Source: Lapidilactobacillus achengensis
Lineage (GTDB): Bacteria; Bacillota; Bacilli; Lactobacillales; Lactobacillaceae
Assembly (NCBI RefSeq): GCF_003946655.1
Contig: NZ_RHOV01000014.1
Span: 1 to 64,000 of the forward strand
DNA length: 64,000 bases
Direction of reading: 5' to 3'
A model generated the notes under the pieces. It saw only the letters and a list, made by a program, of their open reading frames with translations. It did not search any database and was not told the DNA's origin. The stretch's first letter is position 1; each line of letters opens with the position of its first letter. The position numbers were made by a program, and so were the translations under genes. Below, piece after piece: positions 28,723-37,849 of this stretch.

Positions 28723-29337
28723 TCAGGCTTGCCATTTGACTTGGCGTTGGATCTGCCAACTGCCACCGGGAGTCACCTGATAGCCCAGCGTGCGTAAACT
28801 GGTTTGTTGCGCCGCCGTTAGATTAGACGCCGCCATGTCAATCAATTCCCCGCCCAGTTCGACGAAAATAAACGCGGTCAAATGACGGGTGATCTCTAGA
28901 AATAGCGCCGCTTGTTGTGCGGGAACTAACGCCGTACTGGGCCAAACCGCCAAACTGGCCCCCAGCGCTGGCGGTACTTCCGCTGTCTTTTCGGTAGCAG
29001 TGGGGCTGGCAGTGAGCGCTTGGGCCGTCGTTGGTGCTGAAGCCTGCGCGCCTGTTTGAGTGGTTGTCGTGGACAACTGGCGGGGAAGGATCCGCGCCAC
29101 GCCCACCAATGCGCCGGTGCTTCGCTGCGTGATTCCCCACAGCAGACGTTGGTTTTTCATGATCGCCAACATTTGACCTTGAATGAATTGGGCGGTGTGG
29201 GCATAGTCACTGGTTTGCGCGGCCAATTGCGGTAATTGTTGGAGCAAGGCGTGGCTGTTTTTCAGCGGCGAGTTGGTCAACCAGTCCAAAGTGTAGTGGT
29301 CGGTCAAAATGGGATGATATTTTTCAAATTTGGTCAT
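28723..29337 (-). CDS. GNAT-like N-acetyltransferase with a low-complexity insertion
   Basis: A 204-residue protein. The N-terminal half (FEKYHPILTDHYTLDWLTNSP, then LLWGITQRSTGALVGVARI) follows RimJ/RimL-type GNAT enzymes. An Ala/Thr-rich stretch of about 45 residues (TTTTQTGAQASAPTTAQALTASPTATEKTAEV) then sits where the acetyl-CoA-binding strand and helix would be. The C-terminal ALFLEITRHLTAFIFVELGGELIDMAASNLTAAQQTSLRTLGYQ is GNAT-like. The canonical Q/R-x-x-G-x-G/A loop is not visible, so it may be inactive or have a new role. It stands alone. Confidence 0.5.
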   Translation of the reverse strand: MTKFEKYHPILTDHYTLDWLTNSPLKNSHALLQQLPQLAAQTSDYAHTAQFIQGQMLAIMKNQRLLWGITQRSTGALVGVARILPRQLSTTTTQTGAQASAPTTAQALTASPTATEKTAEVPPALGASLAVWPSTALVPAQQAALFLEITRHLTAFIFVELGGELIDMAASNLTAAQQTSLRTLGYQVTPGGSWQIQRQVKWQA

Positions 29338-29522
29338 GTTTGCTTCCTTTAACGATTGAAATTTAAAAAGGTTGTGAGATAATTAATCCGTGCACATTTC
29401 CCGGCCGGTACTGAATCCCAATTATTGGGGCAGATTCGCGGCGGGGCAGAAGTAGGTGCGCGCTTGAAATGACAAACGAGTCTAGGACTTCCCTAGGAGT
29501 TGTCCGCGACTCGTCGTTGAAC

Positions 29523-30446
29523 TTAATGGTTATGATTGAATAGAAAGCGATTGATCACTGCCAACACCCGCTCGTCGTCATGTAACTTGGAATGTTCCGC
29601 GTCTTTGCCGAAAACCTCGACTTCTTTGAAGGTCTTGGCGATGGGCGCGAGGATGTAACGAATCGACTTGGCCGAAATCACGCTGATATATTTATCGGTA
29701 TTGCTGGTGTCACCAATATTGCCGTAAATATTCAGCACGCTAACATTGGCGGGAAACCGGTGGCGCCCCAATAACAGTTGCAAGTAATGGGGATTCATGA
29801 TCACCGGGCGACCTTCGTGGTTCAAGCGATTGACATTGGGCCAGTCACCTAGCGCCACCACGCCATCGAACACACCGGCCACCAGCACCAACTTGTTGAG
29901 CTTGGGGAACGCGGCGTTGTCGTAATTCCGCATTTCTACCCGCACCAAAGCCGTGGCGCCGATCGAGTGCCCCACCGCATTATATTCGGAAAAGCCAAAC
30001 TGGGCCTTAAGTTTTGGCAAAACCAGATTTAGCCAGTTCACGATTTGCAAAACCGGCATCCACTTATCCTTGAAGACGATCTGGATCAGCGGGTAGGGGT
30101 CTGTTGACCAATGTCCCTCATAAGTCAAGTCACCGCGCCAATCAACGATCACCTTCAAATAAGTATCCGCGTCGGTGGCGTTTTGCGCGCTGAGCACCAT
30201 TTTGTTGGTGGTATAATCACCGCCGCGAAAACCGTGAACATAAATTGTCGGCACCTGATCTGTCCGCGCGCGATCTTGCGCCGTTAAGCCGTGACCCGGC
30301 TGTTGCGCCTTTGCATATTGTTCCGTTTGATAGCGACTCTTGAGCCGCCGCCGTTGCCCCAGCGCAACTCCTACGCCGACCAAGCCCGTCGCGACCCCAC
30401 AAGCAAAATGCGCCCAAGCTTTAGTCGTGTTTTTATTCGTTTTCAA
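29523..30446 (-). CDS. Alpha/beta hydrolase, DUF915 family, membrane-anchored
   Basis: A 307-residue protein. An N-terminal hydrophobic anchor (WAHFACGVATGLVGVGVAL) is followed by an alpha/beta hydrolase domain: VPTIYVHGFRGGDYTTNKMV (oxyanion region), EYNAVGHSIGATALVRVEM (nucleophile elbow, Ser in GHSIG) and VFGKDAEHSKLHDD (late His). This matches PF06028 proteins of Gram-positives, whose substrates are mostly unknown. The start is TTG at 30446 with GGGTGG upstream. It is divergent from the RNase HI gene, about 100 bases apart. Confidence 0.8.
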   Translation of the reverse strand: MKTNKNTTKAWAHFACGVATGLVGVGVALGQRRRLKSRYQTEQYAKAQQPGHGLTAQDRARTDQVPTIYVHGFRGGDYTTNKMVLSAQNATDADTYLKVIVDWRGDLTYEGHWSTDPYPLIQIVFKDKWMPVLQIVNWLNLVLPKLKAQFGFSEYNAVGHSIGATALVRVEMRNYDNAAFPKLNKLVLVAGVFDGVVALGDWPNVNRLNHEGRPVIMNPHYLQLLLGRHRFPANVSVLNIYGNIGDTSNTDKYISVISAKSIRYILAPIAKTFKEVEVFGKDAEHSKLHDDERVLAVINRFLFNHNH

Positions 30447-30545
30447 AAACTATCCACCCATTCTACAGCTTACTTCTCTAGTAACATTATATTGATCAAT
30501 AGGAAAATTAACAACTTTATCATAACTTTAAATGGAGGAATTTTT

Positions 30546-31295
30546 ATGGCTCGCAATTATTATGCAGTATTAAGAGGGCGCCGGCCTGGTATTTATACCG
30601 ATTGGGAAGTGGTCAAAGGTGAAGTTTTCGGCTTCTCCAACGCCCGCTACAAGAGCTTCGACACGAAGGAAGCGGCCGCAGCTTGGTTGACCATCGAAGC
30701 GGACAAACCAGCGACCGCCGCCACGAGCGCCACCCAGTCAACGCCTTCGACCGCCAAAAGTAGTACGCAACCCGACCGCCGACCGCTCCATCTGGATTTG
30801 GATGTCCAAGACCCGAATATCATCCAAGTCTTCACGGATGGCGGCTCCCGCAACACCGGCAATAAACTGGGCCAGCACGTCAAAAGTGACGACCTGGCCG
30901 CCTGGGCCTACTTGATCATCCTTCCCGATGGTCAACAATTCAGCGGCAGCGCTGGCGAAACTGGCGCCACCAATAACCGCATGGAACTTCTGGCCCTGAT
31001 CAACGCTTTAGAGAAATTACAAGCCGAAAATCTGCAAGGCAACGCCATCCAGATCACCAGCGATTCTCACTATGTGCTCGATCCGATCCGCAAAGGTTGG
31101 TTGAACAATTGGCGCCAGCGCGACTGGCGTAAATCCACAGGCAAAGTCATTGCCAATTTGGAGGCTTGGCAACAAATCGATCACTTGTTGACCTACTTTA
31201 GTCAGCTGAACTTTCAATGGGCCAAGGGTCACGCGACCAATTCCGGCAACATTTTCGTTGACGAGCTCTTGAACAAAACTATGGATGAAATGTAA
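30546..31295 (+). CDS. rnhA: Viroplasmin-domain ribonuclease HI
   Basis: A 249-residue enzyme that cuts RNA in RNA-DNA hybrids. The N-terminal viroplasmin domain (PF01693, residues about 3-45: NYYAVLRGRRPGIYTDWEVVKGEVFGFSNARYKSF) may bind hybrid duplexes. A Thr/Ser linker leads to the RNase H domain with catalytic Asp in FTDGGSRN, Glu in NNRMELLAL, Asp in ITSDSHYVLD and Asp in NIFVDELLN. The ATG at 30546 follows GGAGG (30534-30538). Repeat R6 begins within a few bases of the stop codon. Confidence 0.92.
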   Translation: MARNYYAVLRGRRPGIYTDWEVVKGEVFGFSNARYKSFDTKEAAAAWLTIEADKPATAATSATQSTPSTAKSSTQPDRRPLHLDLDVQDPNIIQVFTDGGSRNTGNKLGQHVKSDDLAAWAYLIILPDGQQFSGSAGETGATNNRMELLALINALEKLQAENLQGNAIQITSDSHYVLDPIRKGWLNNWRQRDWRKSTGKVIANLEAWQQIDHLLTYFSQLNFQWAKGHATNSGNIFVDELLNKTMDEM

Positions 31296-31299
31296 CTGG

Positions 31300-32508
31300 T
31301 TTTGCGCTTGATTGCGGGTTTGGGTGGGTGTTGCGCGTGAGCGCAACCGGCTGGGACTGCTGTTGCGGACTGGAACGTGGTGGGCATCGTTTGAAGCCAA
31401 TCCGCAAAGTGCGCGGCTTGTCTTCAAATCGAGCCTTGTCCTAAGCGGCAAAGCCGCCAAGGACAATTTCACCACTGAGCCGCGCAGTCCCAGCCGGTTG
31501 CTAGGCAGAATTGAGCCTATCTGCAATCGAAGTTGGGTATCTGACGAAGTGCTTTTGCGAGCTAGAGGTCAAACAATTGTCCACTTTTTGGGTGGTAGGG
31601 CAATGTCAACTAATTCTGGAAGCCGAGATGCCGTTCTTAATCTTTCGCCTAATTGCAGGTGTGATGGGTTTGGTGGGGACGCAACCGCCTCAGGACGTTT
31701 GTCGTGGCTGGAAACGTGCTCACCGACCCAGCTCCCTGCGCTTAGCCTAGCAATTGTTTCGGAAGCAAAATGCAGCTTCCAAAACAATTGCTAGGCTAAT
31801 GCTCAGGAGCTAACTGGGTCGGTTCACACTCTGTTTTGAACGTGGTGGGCATCGTTTGAAGCCAATCCGCAAGCCCAGCGGCTTGTCTTCAAATCGATCC
31901 TTATTCTAAGCGATAAATCGCTAAGAATAATCTCACCGCTGAGCCACACGCCCTGAGGCGGTTGCTAGGCAGAATCGAGCTTATCTGCAATTGAAGCTGG
32001 GTATCTGACGAAGTGCTTTTGCAAGTGTGGTGGTCAAAACCATCACACTTTTTTTAGTGGTACGGCAATGCCAACGAATTTGGATTAGAAGGTTGGGACA
32101 CTTTGCGTAGACTGAATATCTTTACCTGCTTTCTTAACAACCCACGGGTGGAGATCGACCGATTCAGTTGATTCACTGAGAACTTGCCTTGGTTCATCTG
32201 ACCGACTGTACTGGTGTCACCAATTCAAGGATTGTGACCACTAACCACGGCCGTCAATTGCGTGGTTCCGTATCAATTTGCCATAGCTTGACAATTGGCG
32301 TGAGTGCTCAAACGGCTGTTAAAACGTTGAGCGGCTGGAGCGGAGAAATTCGGGGTGAGATCGCCGTGAAATTGGCCTTAGCGGCTCTGCCGCTTAGGCC
32401 AAGGCTCAGCTTTGAGATTTTCGGCGCCCTTCCGAAAAGCTCAAAGTGACGCCCACAGCGAGCTCACCCCGAATTTCGCAGCGCAAGCTGCGGCCAACCT
32501 ACTTTCAA
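31300..32508 (+). repeat. R6: large modular inverted-repeat element (about 1.2 kb)
   Basis: The most complete copy, beginning right after rnhA. The left terminus is GCGCTTGATTGCGGG, then GTTGCGCGTGAGCGCAAC. Alpha has arms CCGGCTGGGACTGC and GCAGTCCCAGCCGG (31348 and 31485) and inner stem TTGTCCTAAGCGGC/GCCGCCAAGGACAA (31436-31466). Beta (about 31676-31966) encloses an extra long hairpin near 31717-31830. A conserved spacer and leader follow. Gamma-1 has arms AAATTCGGGGTGAG/CTCACCCCGAATTT and inner stem TTGGCCTTAGCGGC/GCCGCTTAGGCCAA (32372-32402). The right terminus is GCGGCCAACCTACTTT. Confidence 0.93.
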
Positions 32509-32541
32509 TCAGGTCAGACAATCTCAACCGCACAACAAATG

Positions 32542-32580
32542 AAAAAGCAGCTAACGCGCAAATCCACGTTAGCTGCTTTT
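32542..32580 (-). terminator. Intrinsic terminator of the ABC exporter operon
   Basis: AAAAAGCAGCTAACG and CGTTAGCTGCTTTT form the stem; read on the minus strand it has a T-tail and follows the second ABC gene. Confidence 0.8.
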
Positions 32581-32592
32581 GAAATGGGGCAA

Positions 32593-34455
32593 TTAATCCA
32601 AGTCTTTTTTACCAGTGTAGAGTTCGTAGTAGTAACCCTGCAAGGCCATCAGTTCATCGTGATTGCCATGCTCGATGATCCGCCCATGATCAAGCACCAA
32701 GATCAGATCAGAGTTGGCGATCGTCGACAACCGGTGGGCGATCACAAAGGTCGTCCGCCCCGCCATCAAGTTATCCATCCCCGCCTGAACCTGCCGCTCA
32801 GTCCGCGTATCGATACTGGAGGTCGCTTCATCCAAAATCATCAGCGGCGTGTCCGCCACGCTGGCCCGGGCGATCGACAATAATTGCCGTTGCCCTTGAG
32901 ACAGATCCGAACCATCACCGTCGATCGGAGTATCGTAGCCCCGCGGCAGATCGTCGATGAACTCGTCGGCCTGGGCCAACTCGCCGGCCGCTTCGACTTC
33001 GCTATCGGTGGCGTTCAACCGCCCAAAGCGGATATTTTCACGGATCGTGGTGCTGAAGAGGTTGGTGGCCTGTAAAACGATCGCCATCGAGTGCCGCAGA
33101 TCTGCTTTTTTGATCTGCTTGATGTCGATGCCATCATAGGTGATCGTGCCGGAATCGATTTCGTAGAAGCGGTTCAACATACTACTGAAGGTGGTTTTAC
33201 CCGCGCCGGTTTCCCCGACCAAGGCGACTTTCTCGCCTGGTTCCACGGTAACATTGATGTCGTGGAGGACGGTTTTGCCCGGAAGGTAACCGAAATTAAC
33301 ATGGTCAAAAACGATCCGCCCCAGCACGGGAACTTCCTTGATCGTGCCGTCCGCGTTGGGAACTTCCCAGAACCAGCGGCGCGAACCGGCGGCTGTGTCG
33401 GTCAGATCCTGTTTCAAGGTGACCTGGCCGTCATCGACTTCTACCGGACTGTCTTCCAGTTGGAAAATCCGCTCCGCCCCAGCCAACGCCAAGACGATCG
33501 AGTTCAATTGTTGGGAGATCTGGGAGATCGGTTGGCTGAAGGACTTACTCAACTGCAAGAAAGCCGCGATCGCGCCTAAAGTCAGCGGCGCCCAATGGTT
33601 GATGGCGATCATCCCGCCGAAAATCGCGATCAAGACGTACAAGGCGTTACCAATGTTCCCCATGATCGGGAACAGCATGACCGCAAACGAGTTGGCCCGG
33701 GCAGCGTCGACGCGATATTCGTCGTTATAAACGTCAAATTCTTCTTTGATCTGGGGTTCGTGGGAGAAAACTTTAACGACTTTCAAGCCGTTGAGCACTT
33801 CCTCCACATAACCGTTAACGATCCCTAATTGCTTCTGTTGTTCCTTGAAATAATAACCGGAACGGCTGGTCAAATAGCGGACCACGCCGATACTCAACCC
33901 GAAGATCGCCAAGGTGATCAGGGTCAACAGCGGGCTTAAGACCAACATCCCGAAAAGCACGAAGATCAGATTGAACGCCGAGTTAACGAATTGGGGGATA
34001 CTTTGGGAGATCATTTGCATCAAGGTATCCACATCGTTGGTGTAACGGCTCATGATATCGCCGTAATCGTTTTGGTCGAAGTAAATGATCGGCAAGGACT
34101 GCATGTGATCGAACATATCGTCCCGGATCTTCTTCTGTAAACGCTGGCCCAAAACGGCCATGGTTTGCGTGGTAATGAAGGTGGCGATCACGCCCAAGAG
34201 GTAAATGGCGCCCATGATCACGATCGCCCGGAACAGCGGCGTGAAATTAGGGTAGGCTTGTTGCGTCAACGGCACGATATAATCATCGATCAACCGTTGT
34301 AAGAAAAGCGAGCCGTAAACCGTCGCCGCCGCGGAGATGATAATGGCGACCATGGCGATGATGAAAGGTGCCGGGTAAGTTTGGACAATATATTTCAACA
34401 ACCGTTTCAAGGTATCTTTACGAAAAGGTTCTTTCTTCTGTTTAACTTTAGCCAT
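32593..34455 (-). CDS. ABC exporter half-transporter, canonical ATPase (LmrD/BmrD-like)
   Basis: A 620-residue membrane domain plus NBD fusion. The TMD has six helices (residues about 30-350). The NBD has Walker A GETGAGKTT, signature DLSQGQRQ (a variant of LSGGQ), Walker B LMILDEATSSID with the catalytic Glu, and switch His in VIAHRLST. A Trp-rich insertion (AAGSRRWFWEVPNADGTIKEV) lies before the NBD. It pairs with the product of the upstream gene to form a heterodimeric multidrug-type exporter. The ATG at 34455 overlaps the upstream stop by 8 bases, showing translational coupling. Confidence 0.88.
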   Translation of the reverse strand: MAKVKQKKEPFRKDTLKRLLKYIVQTYPAPFIIAMVAIIISAAATVYGSLFLQRLIDDYIVPLTQQAYPNFTPLFRAIVIMGAIYLLGVIATFITTQTMAVLGQRLQKKIRDDMFDHMQSLPIIYFDQNDYGDIMSRYTNDVDTLMQMISQSIPQFVNSAFNLIFVLFGMLVLSPLLTLITLAIFGLSIGVVRYLTSRSGYYFKEQQKQLGIVNGYVEEVLNGLKVVKVFSHEPQIKEEFDVYNDEYRVDAARANSFAVMLFPIMGNIGNALYVLIAIFGGMIAINHWAPLTLGAIAAFLQLSKSFSQPISQISQQLNSIVLALAGAERIFQLEDSPVEVDDGQVTLKQDLTDTAAGSRRWFWEVPNADGTIKEVPVLGRIVFDHVNFGYLPGKTVLHDINVTVEPGEKVALVGETGAGKTTFSSMLNRFYEIDSGTITYDGIDIKQIKKADLRHSMAIVLQATNLFSTTIRENIRFGRLNATDSEVEAAGELAQADEFIDDLPRGYDTPIDGDGSDLSQGQRQLLSIARASVADTPLMILDEATSSIDTRTERQVQAGMDNLMAGRTTFVIAHRLSTIANSDLILVLDHGRIIEHGNHDELMALQGYYYELYTGKKDLD

Positions 34456-36184
34456 TAGCTTCATCACCTGCTTTCTTTTCTTGGTATTGATAGATGTCGC
34501 GGTACAAGGCGTTGCTCTTGACCAGTTCATCATGAGTACCGACAGCTTGGATCTGGCCGCGGTCCATGACGATGATCTGATCGGCGTCTTTGATCGAGAC
34601 GATCCGTTGGGAAATAATGATTTTAGTGGTGTCAGGTAGGTCTTCGGCTAGACCCTCGCGGATCATCCGCTCCGTGGTGGTGTCAACGGCGGAGGTCGAA
34701 TCGTCGAGAATCAAGATCTTCGGCTTCTTCAACAGCGCCCGGGCAATGGTCAAACGTTGTAACTGACCACCGGAAACGTTGCTCCCACCTTGTTCGATGT
34801 GGGTTTGGTAACCATCTGGGAATTCATTGATGAAGCCATCCGCTTGGGCGATTTTGGCCGCGGCGATCAATTCCTCATCGCTCGCGTCTTCATTACCCCA
34901 GCGCAAGTTCTCGGCGATCGTGCCGGAGAAAAGCACGTTGTTTTGTAACACCATCGCCACATTATCCCGCAGTGTGCGCAGATCATAGTGGCGCACGTTA
35001 TGCCCGCCGATCCGCAAACGCCCGTGGGACACATCGTAAAGCCGGGGGATCAACTGAACCAGGCTACTTTTACCAGCGCCGGTTTCGCCAATGATCCCGA
35101 TGACTTCACCGGACTTGATCTGCAAATTGATGTCCTGCAAGATCTCCCGGGGTGAATCGTTGAAAGTGAAATTAACATGTTGGAACTCGATCGCCCCATT
35201 GGCCACCGACTTTATCGGATCCTTAGGGTCGTTGATCGTCGGCCGGTCTTGCAACACCGCCGTGATCCGCTCGCCACTGGCTTGGGCGATGGATAATTGG
35301 GTGAAGACCATGGCCAACATATTTAAGCTGAACAAAATCGAATTAGAATAAGCGTACATACTGACCAGTTCGCCGGTTTGTAAGGACCCGCCAACGATCA
35401 ATTTCGCGCCGAACCAAGATAAGAGCAGTAAAGACAGGTTCAAGATCAGCATCATCGCCGGGCCGTTCAACGACATGATCCGTTGCGCTTTGGTGAAGAC
35501 ATCGGCGATGCCTTTCGACGCGCGCTTGAATTTATCGCTTTCTTCGTCAGCGCGCACGTAAGTCTTGACCACCTGCACGCCGCGGATATTTTCCCGGACG
35601 ACTCGGTTCAAAGTGTCATAACGCCGGAAGACGACCCGGAACAACGGCCGAGCCGCGTGCAAGATCAGCACTAAGAAAATTGCCAGGATCGGGATCATCA
35701 CCACGAAAACCAGCGCCAATTGACTATTGACGCGAAAGGCCATCATAATGGAGAACAGGAACAACAGCGGCGCCCGAACCGTCATCCGGATCATCATCTG
35801 ATAACCCATTTGGACGTTGGAAATATCGGTGGTCAGCCGCGTCACTAAACTGGACCCGGAGAAATGATCGATATTGGCGAACGAGAAATCTTGAATATGA
35901 TAGAACAGATCGTGGCGCAGATTGGTCGCGTAACCAGCGGCCGCGTGCGGCGCGACCCAACTAGCCGCCGCCCCACAGATCAGCGAGAAGATCGCCATGG
36001 CCAACAAGATCAGACCATATTTGGTAATGTAACTCATGTCACTTTTTTGGATCCCATCATCAATGATATTACCCATTAGAAAGGGAATAAACGTTTCTAC
36101 GGCAACTTCCACCGCCACTAGAATCGGCGACAAAATCGTCAAGCCCTTATACTGGCGGATCGAGCGCGAGAGTGTTTTCAGCAA
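34448..36184 (-). CDS. ABC exporter half-transporter, degenerate ATPase (LmrC/BmrC-like)
   Basis: A 578-residue TMD-NBD protein and the partner of the 32593 gene. Walker A is GETGAGKSS, the signature NVSGGQLQR is canonical, but Walker B reads ILILDDSTSAVD, with Asp in place of the catalytic Glu, and the switch residue is Gln in IISQRIVSI. One degenerate and one canonical ATP site is the rule in heterodimeric exporters such as LmrCD, BmrCD and TM287/288. The start is TTG at 36184 after AGGAGG with an 8-nt gap. No regulator gene is adjacent, so the substrate is open. Confidence 0.88.
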   Translation of the reverse strand: MLKTLSRSIRQYKGLTILSPILVAVEVAVETFIPFLMGNIIDDGIQKSDMSYITKYGLILLAMAIFSLICGAAASWVAPHAAAGYATNLRHDLFYHIQDFSFANIDHFSGSSLVTRLTTDISNVQMGYQMMIRMTVRAPLLFLFSIMMAFRVNSQLALVFVVMIPILAIFLVLILHAARPLFRVVFRRYDTLNRVVRENIRGVQVVKTYVRADEESDKFKRASKGIADVFTKAQRIMSLNGPAMMLILNLSLLLLSWFGAKLIVGGSLQTGELVSMYAYSNSILFSLNMLAMVFTQLSIAQASGERITAVLQDRPTINDPKDPIKSVANGAIEFQHVNFTFNDSPREILQDINLQIKSGEVIGIIGETGAGKSSLVQLIPRLYDVSHGRLRIGGHNVRHYDLRTLRDNVAMVLQNNVLFSGTIAENLRWGNEDASDEELIAAAKIAQADGFINEFPDGYQTHIEQGGSNVSGGQLQRLTIARALLKKPKILILDDSTSAVDTTTERMIREGLAEDLPDTTKIIISQRIVSIKDADQIIVMDRGQIQAVGTHDELVKSNALYRDIYQYQEKKAGDEANG

Positions 36185-36289
36185 GATATCAACCTCCTAT
36201 GTAATTGTAAAATAAAAAATACCGATACTACCCATCATACGCTAAAACGCGGGAGAATGCCTATGTTTTGCTTACAAAAAGTGTGAAGC

Positions 36290-36985
36290 GCTGACAGGTT
36301 GGCTGCGGCTAGCGCTACGCGTGGCGTTGGTGGATGGCAGATGTGGTGGGGCTCCAGGTCGGCGAACACGTTTCAATGTTGGCCGCAGCTTGCGCTGCGA
36401 AATTCGGGGTGAGCTCGCTGTGGGCGCTGTTTTGAGCCAATCCGCAAAGTACGCGGCTTGTCTCAAAATCAGGCCTTGTCCTAAGTGGCAGAGCCACTAA
36501 GGACAATTTCACGGCGATCTCACCCCGAATTTCTCCGCTCCAGCCGCTCAACGTTATAACAGCCGTTTGAGCACTCACGCCGACTAGCAAGCTATGGTCG
36601 AATGATGGGGAGCCACGCAATTGACGGCCGTGGTTAGTGGTTACAAGCTTCAAATTGGTGACACCAGTACAGTCTGTCAGCTGAACCAAGGCAAGTTCTC
36701 AGTGAATCAACTGAATCGGTCGGTTTTCATCCATGAATTGTTAAGGGAACGAGCAGAGATGGTCAGCCTACGCAAAATGTCCCGACCGCCTAATCCAAAT
36801 CCGTTGGTATTGCTGTACCACCTCAAAAGCGGGCAATTGTTTGACCTCTAGCTCGCAAAAGCGCTTCGTCAAATCCTCCGCTTCGATTGCAGATTGGCTT
36901 CAAACGACGCCCACCGCGTTCCAGCCACGACAAACGTCCTGAGGCGGTTGCGTCCCCACCAAACCCGCCAGATCTACAGTCAAGC
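36290..36985 (-). repeat. R7: large modular inverted-repeat element, partly deleted
   Basis: Reverse orientation. A remnant of gamma-2 (CGTGGCGTTGGTGGATGGC, CCAGGTCGG) runs directly into a complete gamma-1 with inner stem CTTGTCCTAAGTGGC/GCCACTAAGGACAA. The leader follows, then a beta module reduced to its right half (GATTGCAGATTGGCTTCAAACG to ACGTCCTGAGGCGG). The arrangement shows how modules are lost and joined. It lies upstream of the ABC exporter genes. Confidence 0.85.
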
Positions 36986-37520
36986 GCAGGTTCAGAATAA
37001 GAACCCAACGCCTAAATCAATTTCAAACAACGCCCACCACTTTACAAAATAGCGTGAGATACCCCTTATTTATCTTAACGCAATTCAACTGGTTAAATGG
37101 TAATCTTTTGTGAATATTTATGAGGGGTTTTCGCAAAAAAGGCATAAAATGAGAGCGATTGGCAGATTGACAGCGACAAAGCGTGGCGAATTGAAGGCGA
37201 GCGGTAAATCGTCGAATCAGAATCACTTGCGGGAACCGGGAGCTGACCCTTGAGCACGAAATAAGATGAGCCAGGTTCGAAATTTACCTGAGGAACCGAG
37301 GGACAGGTGGCTGGAAAGGCCGGATCAGCGCGAGCCAATGGGTTGACTGAGATAGGTTGATCGCGAAATTTTGTGGGCAAGGTCCGTTTCGCGGCAGGAG
37401 ATAATGTGATACGATAATCATGATCGGCGAACCGATCAACCGGCGCGGCTTCGTTGCCGCCGGAAACAGCTAGCTGATCGGTGCGGTATCGGGCAGGCAA
37501 GGGAAAGGTGGACGAAAGTA

Positions 37521-37709
37521 ATGGCTAAGCGCATCGGCGCGGATTTTGTGGTGGGATTGATTGTTTTCACGCTGTGGTTTGTATCGGGCTTGGTTTGGTT
37601 CTGGCTCACCAACGGAACCGTGGTCGGCAAAGTTTTATCCAGCTTCGGTGTGGCCGCGGTCATCGGCGGCATCACTTTTGTTGTCGAATTGTTCATTCGA
37701 GAAAAATAA
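37521..37709 (+). CDS. Small membrane protein, 62 aa
   Basis: Not recognised. Two hydrophobic segments (FVVGLIVFTLWFVSGLVWFWL and VLSSFGVAAVIGGITFVVELFI) flank a short loop; a basic start and RE-K end suggest both termini are inside. AAAGGTGG lies upstream of the ATG, and a strong terminator follows. The 37000-37500 stretch before it holds no gene that I can support; long open frames there have no ribosome binding site. Confidence 0.6.
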   Translation: MAKRIGADFVVGLIVFTLWFVSGLVWFWLTNGTVVGKVLSSFGVAAVIGGITFVVELFIREK

Positions 37710-37760
37710 AACGATGCCCGCTGGTCGTTAAATTGTCCCAAGTAATCAGAGGATATAAAT

Positions 37761-37808
37761 AACGCAAAGGTAAATGGAATTGAACTTTCCATTTTGCCTT
37801 TGCGTTTT
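37761..37808 (+). terminator. Intrinsic terminator
   Basis: AACGCAAAGG plus TGGAA pair with TTCCA plus CCTTTGCGTTTT, a long imperfect stem with a T-tail. Confidence 0.8.
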
Positions 37809-37849
37809 AGTTTGCTGCCGCGAGTGTGCATGAATTGCGAGTTCTATTC

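Noticed and set aside
37093-37500. 135-residue minus-strand ORF
   Set aside because: No ribosome binding site, no recognisable domain, and composition unlike the neighbouring genes.
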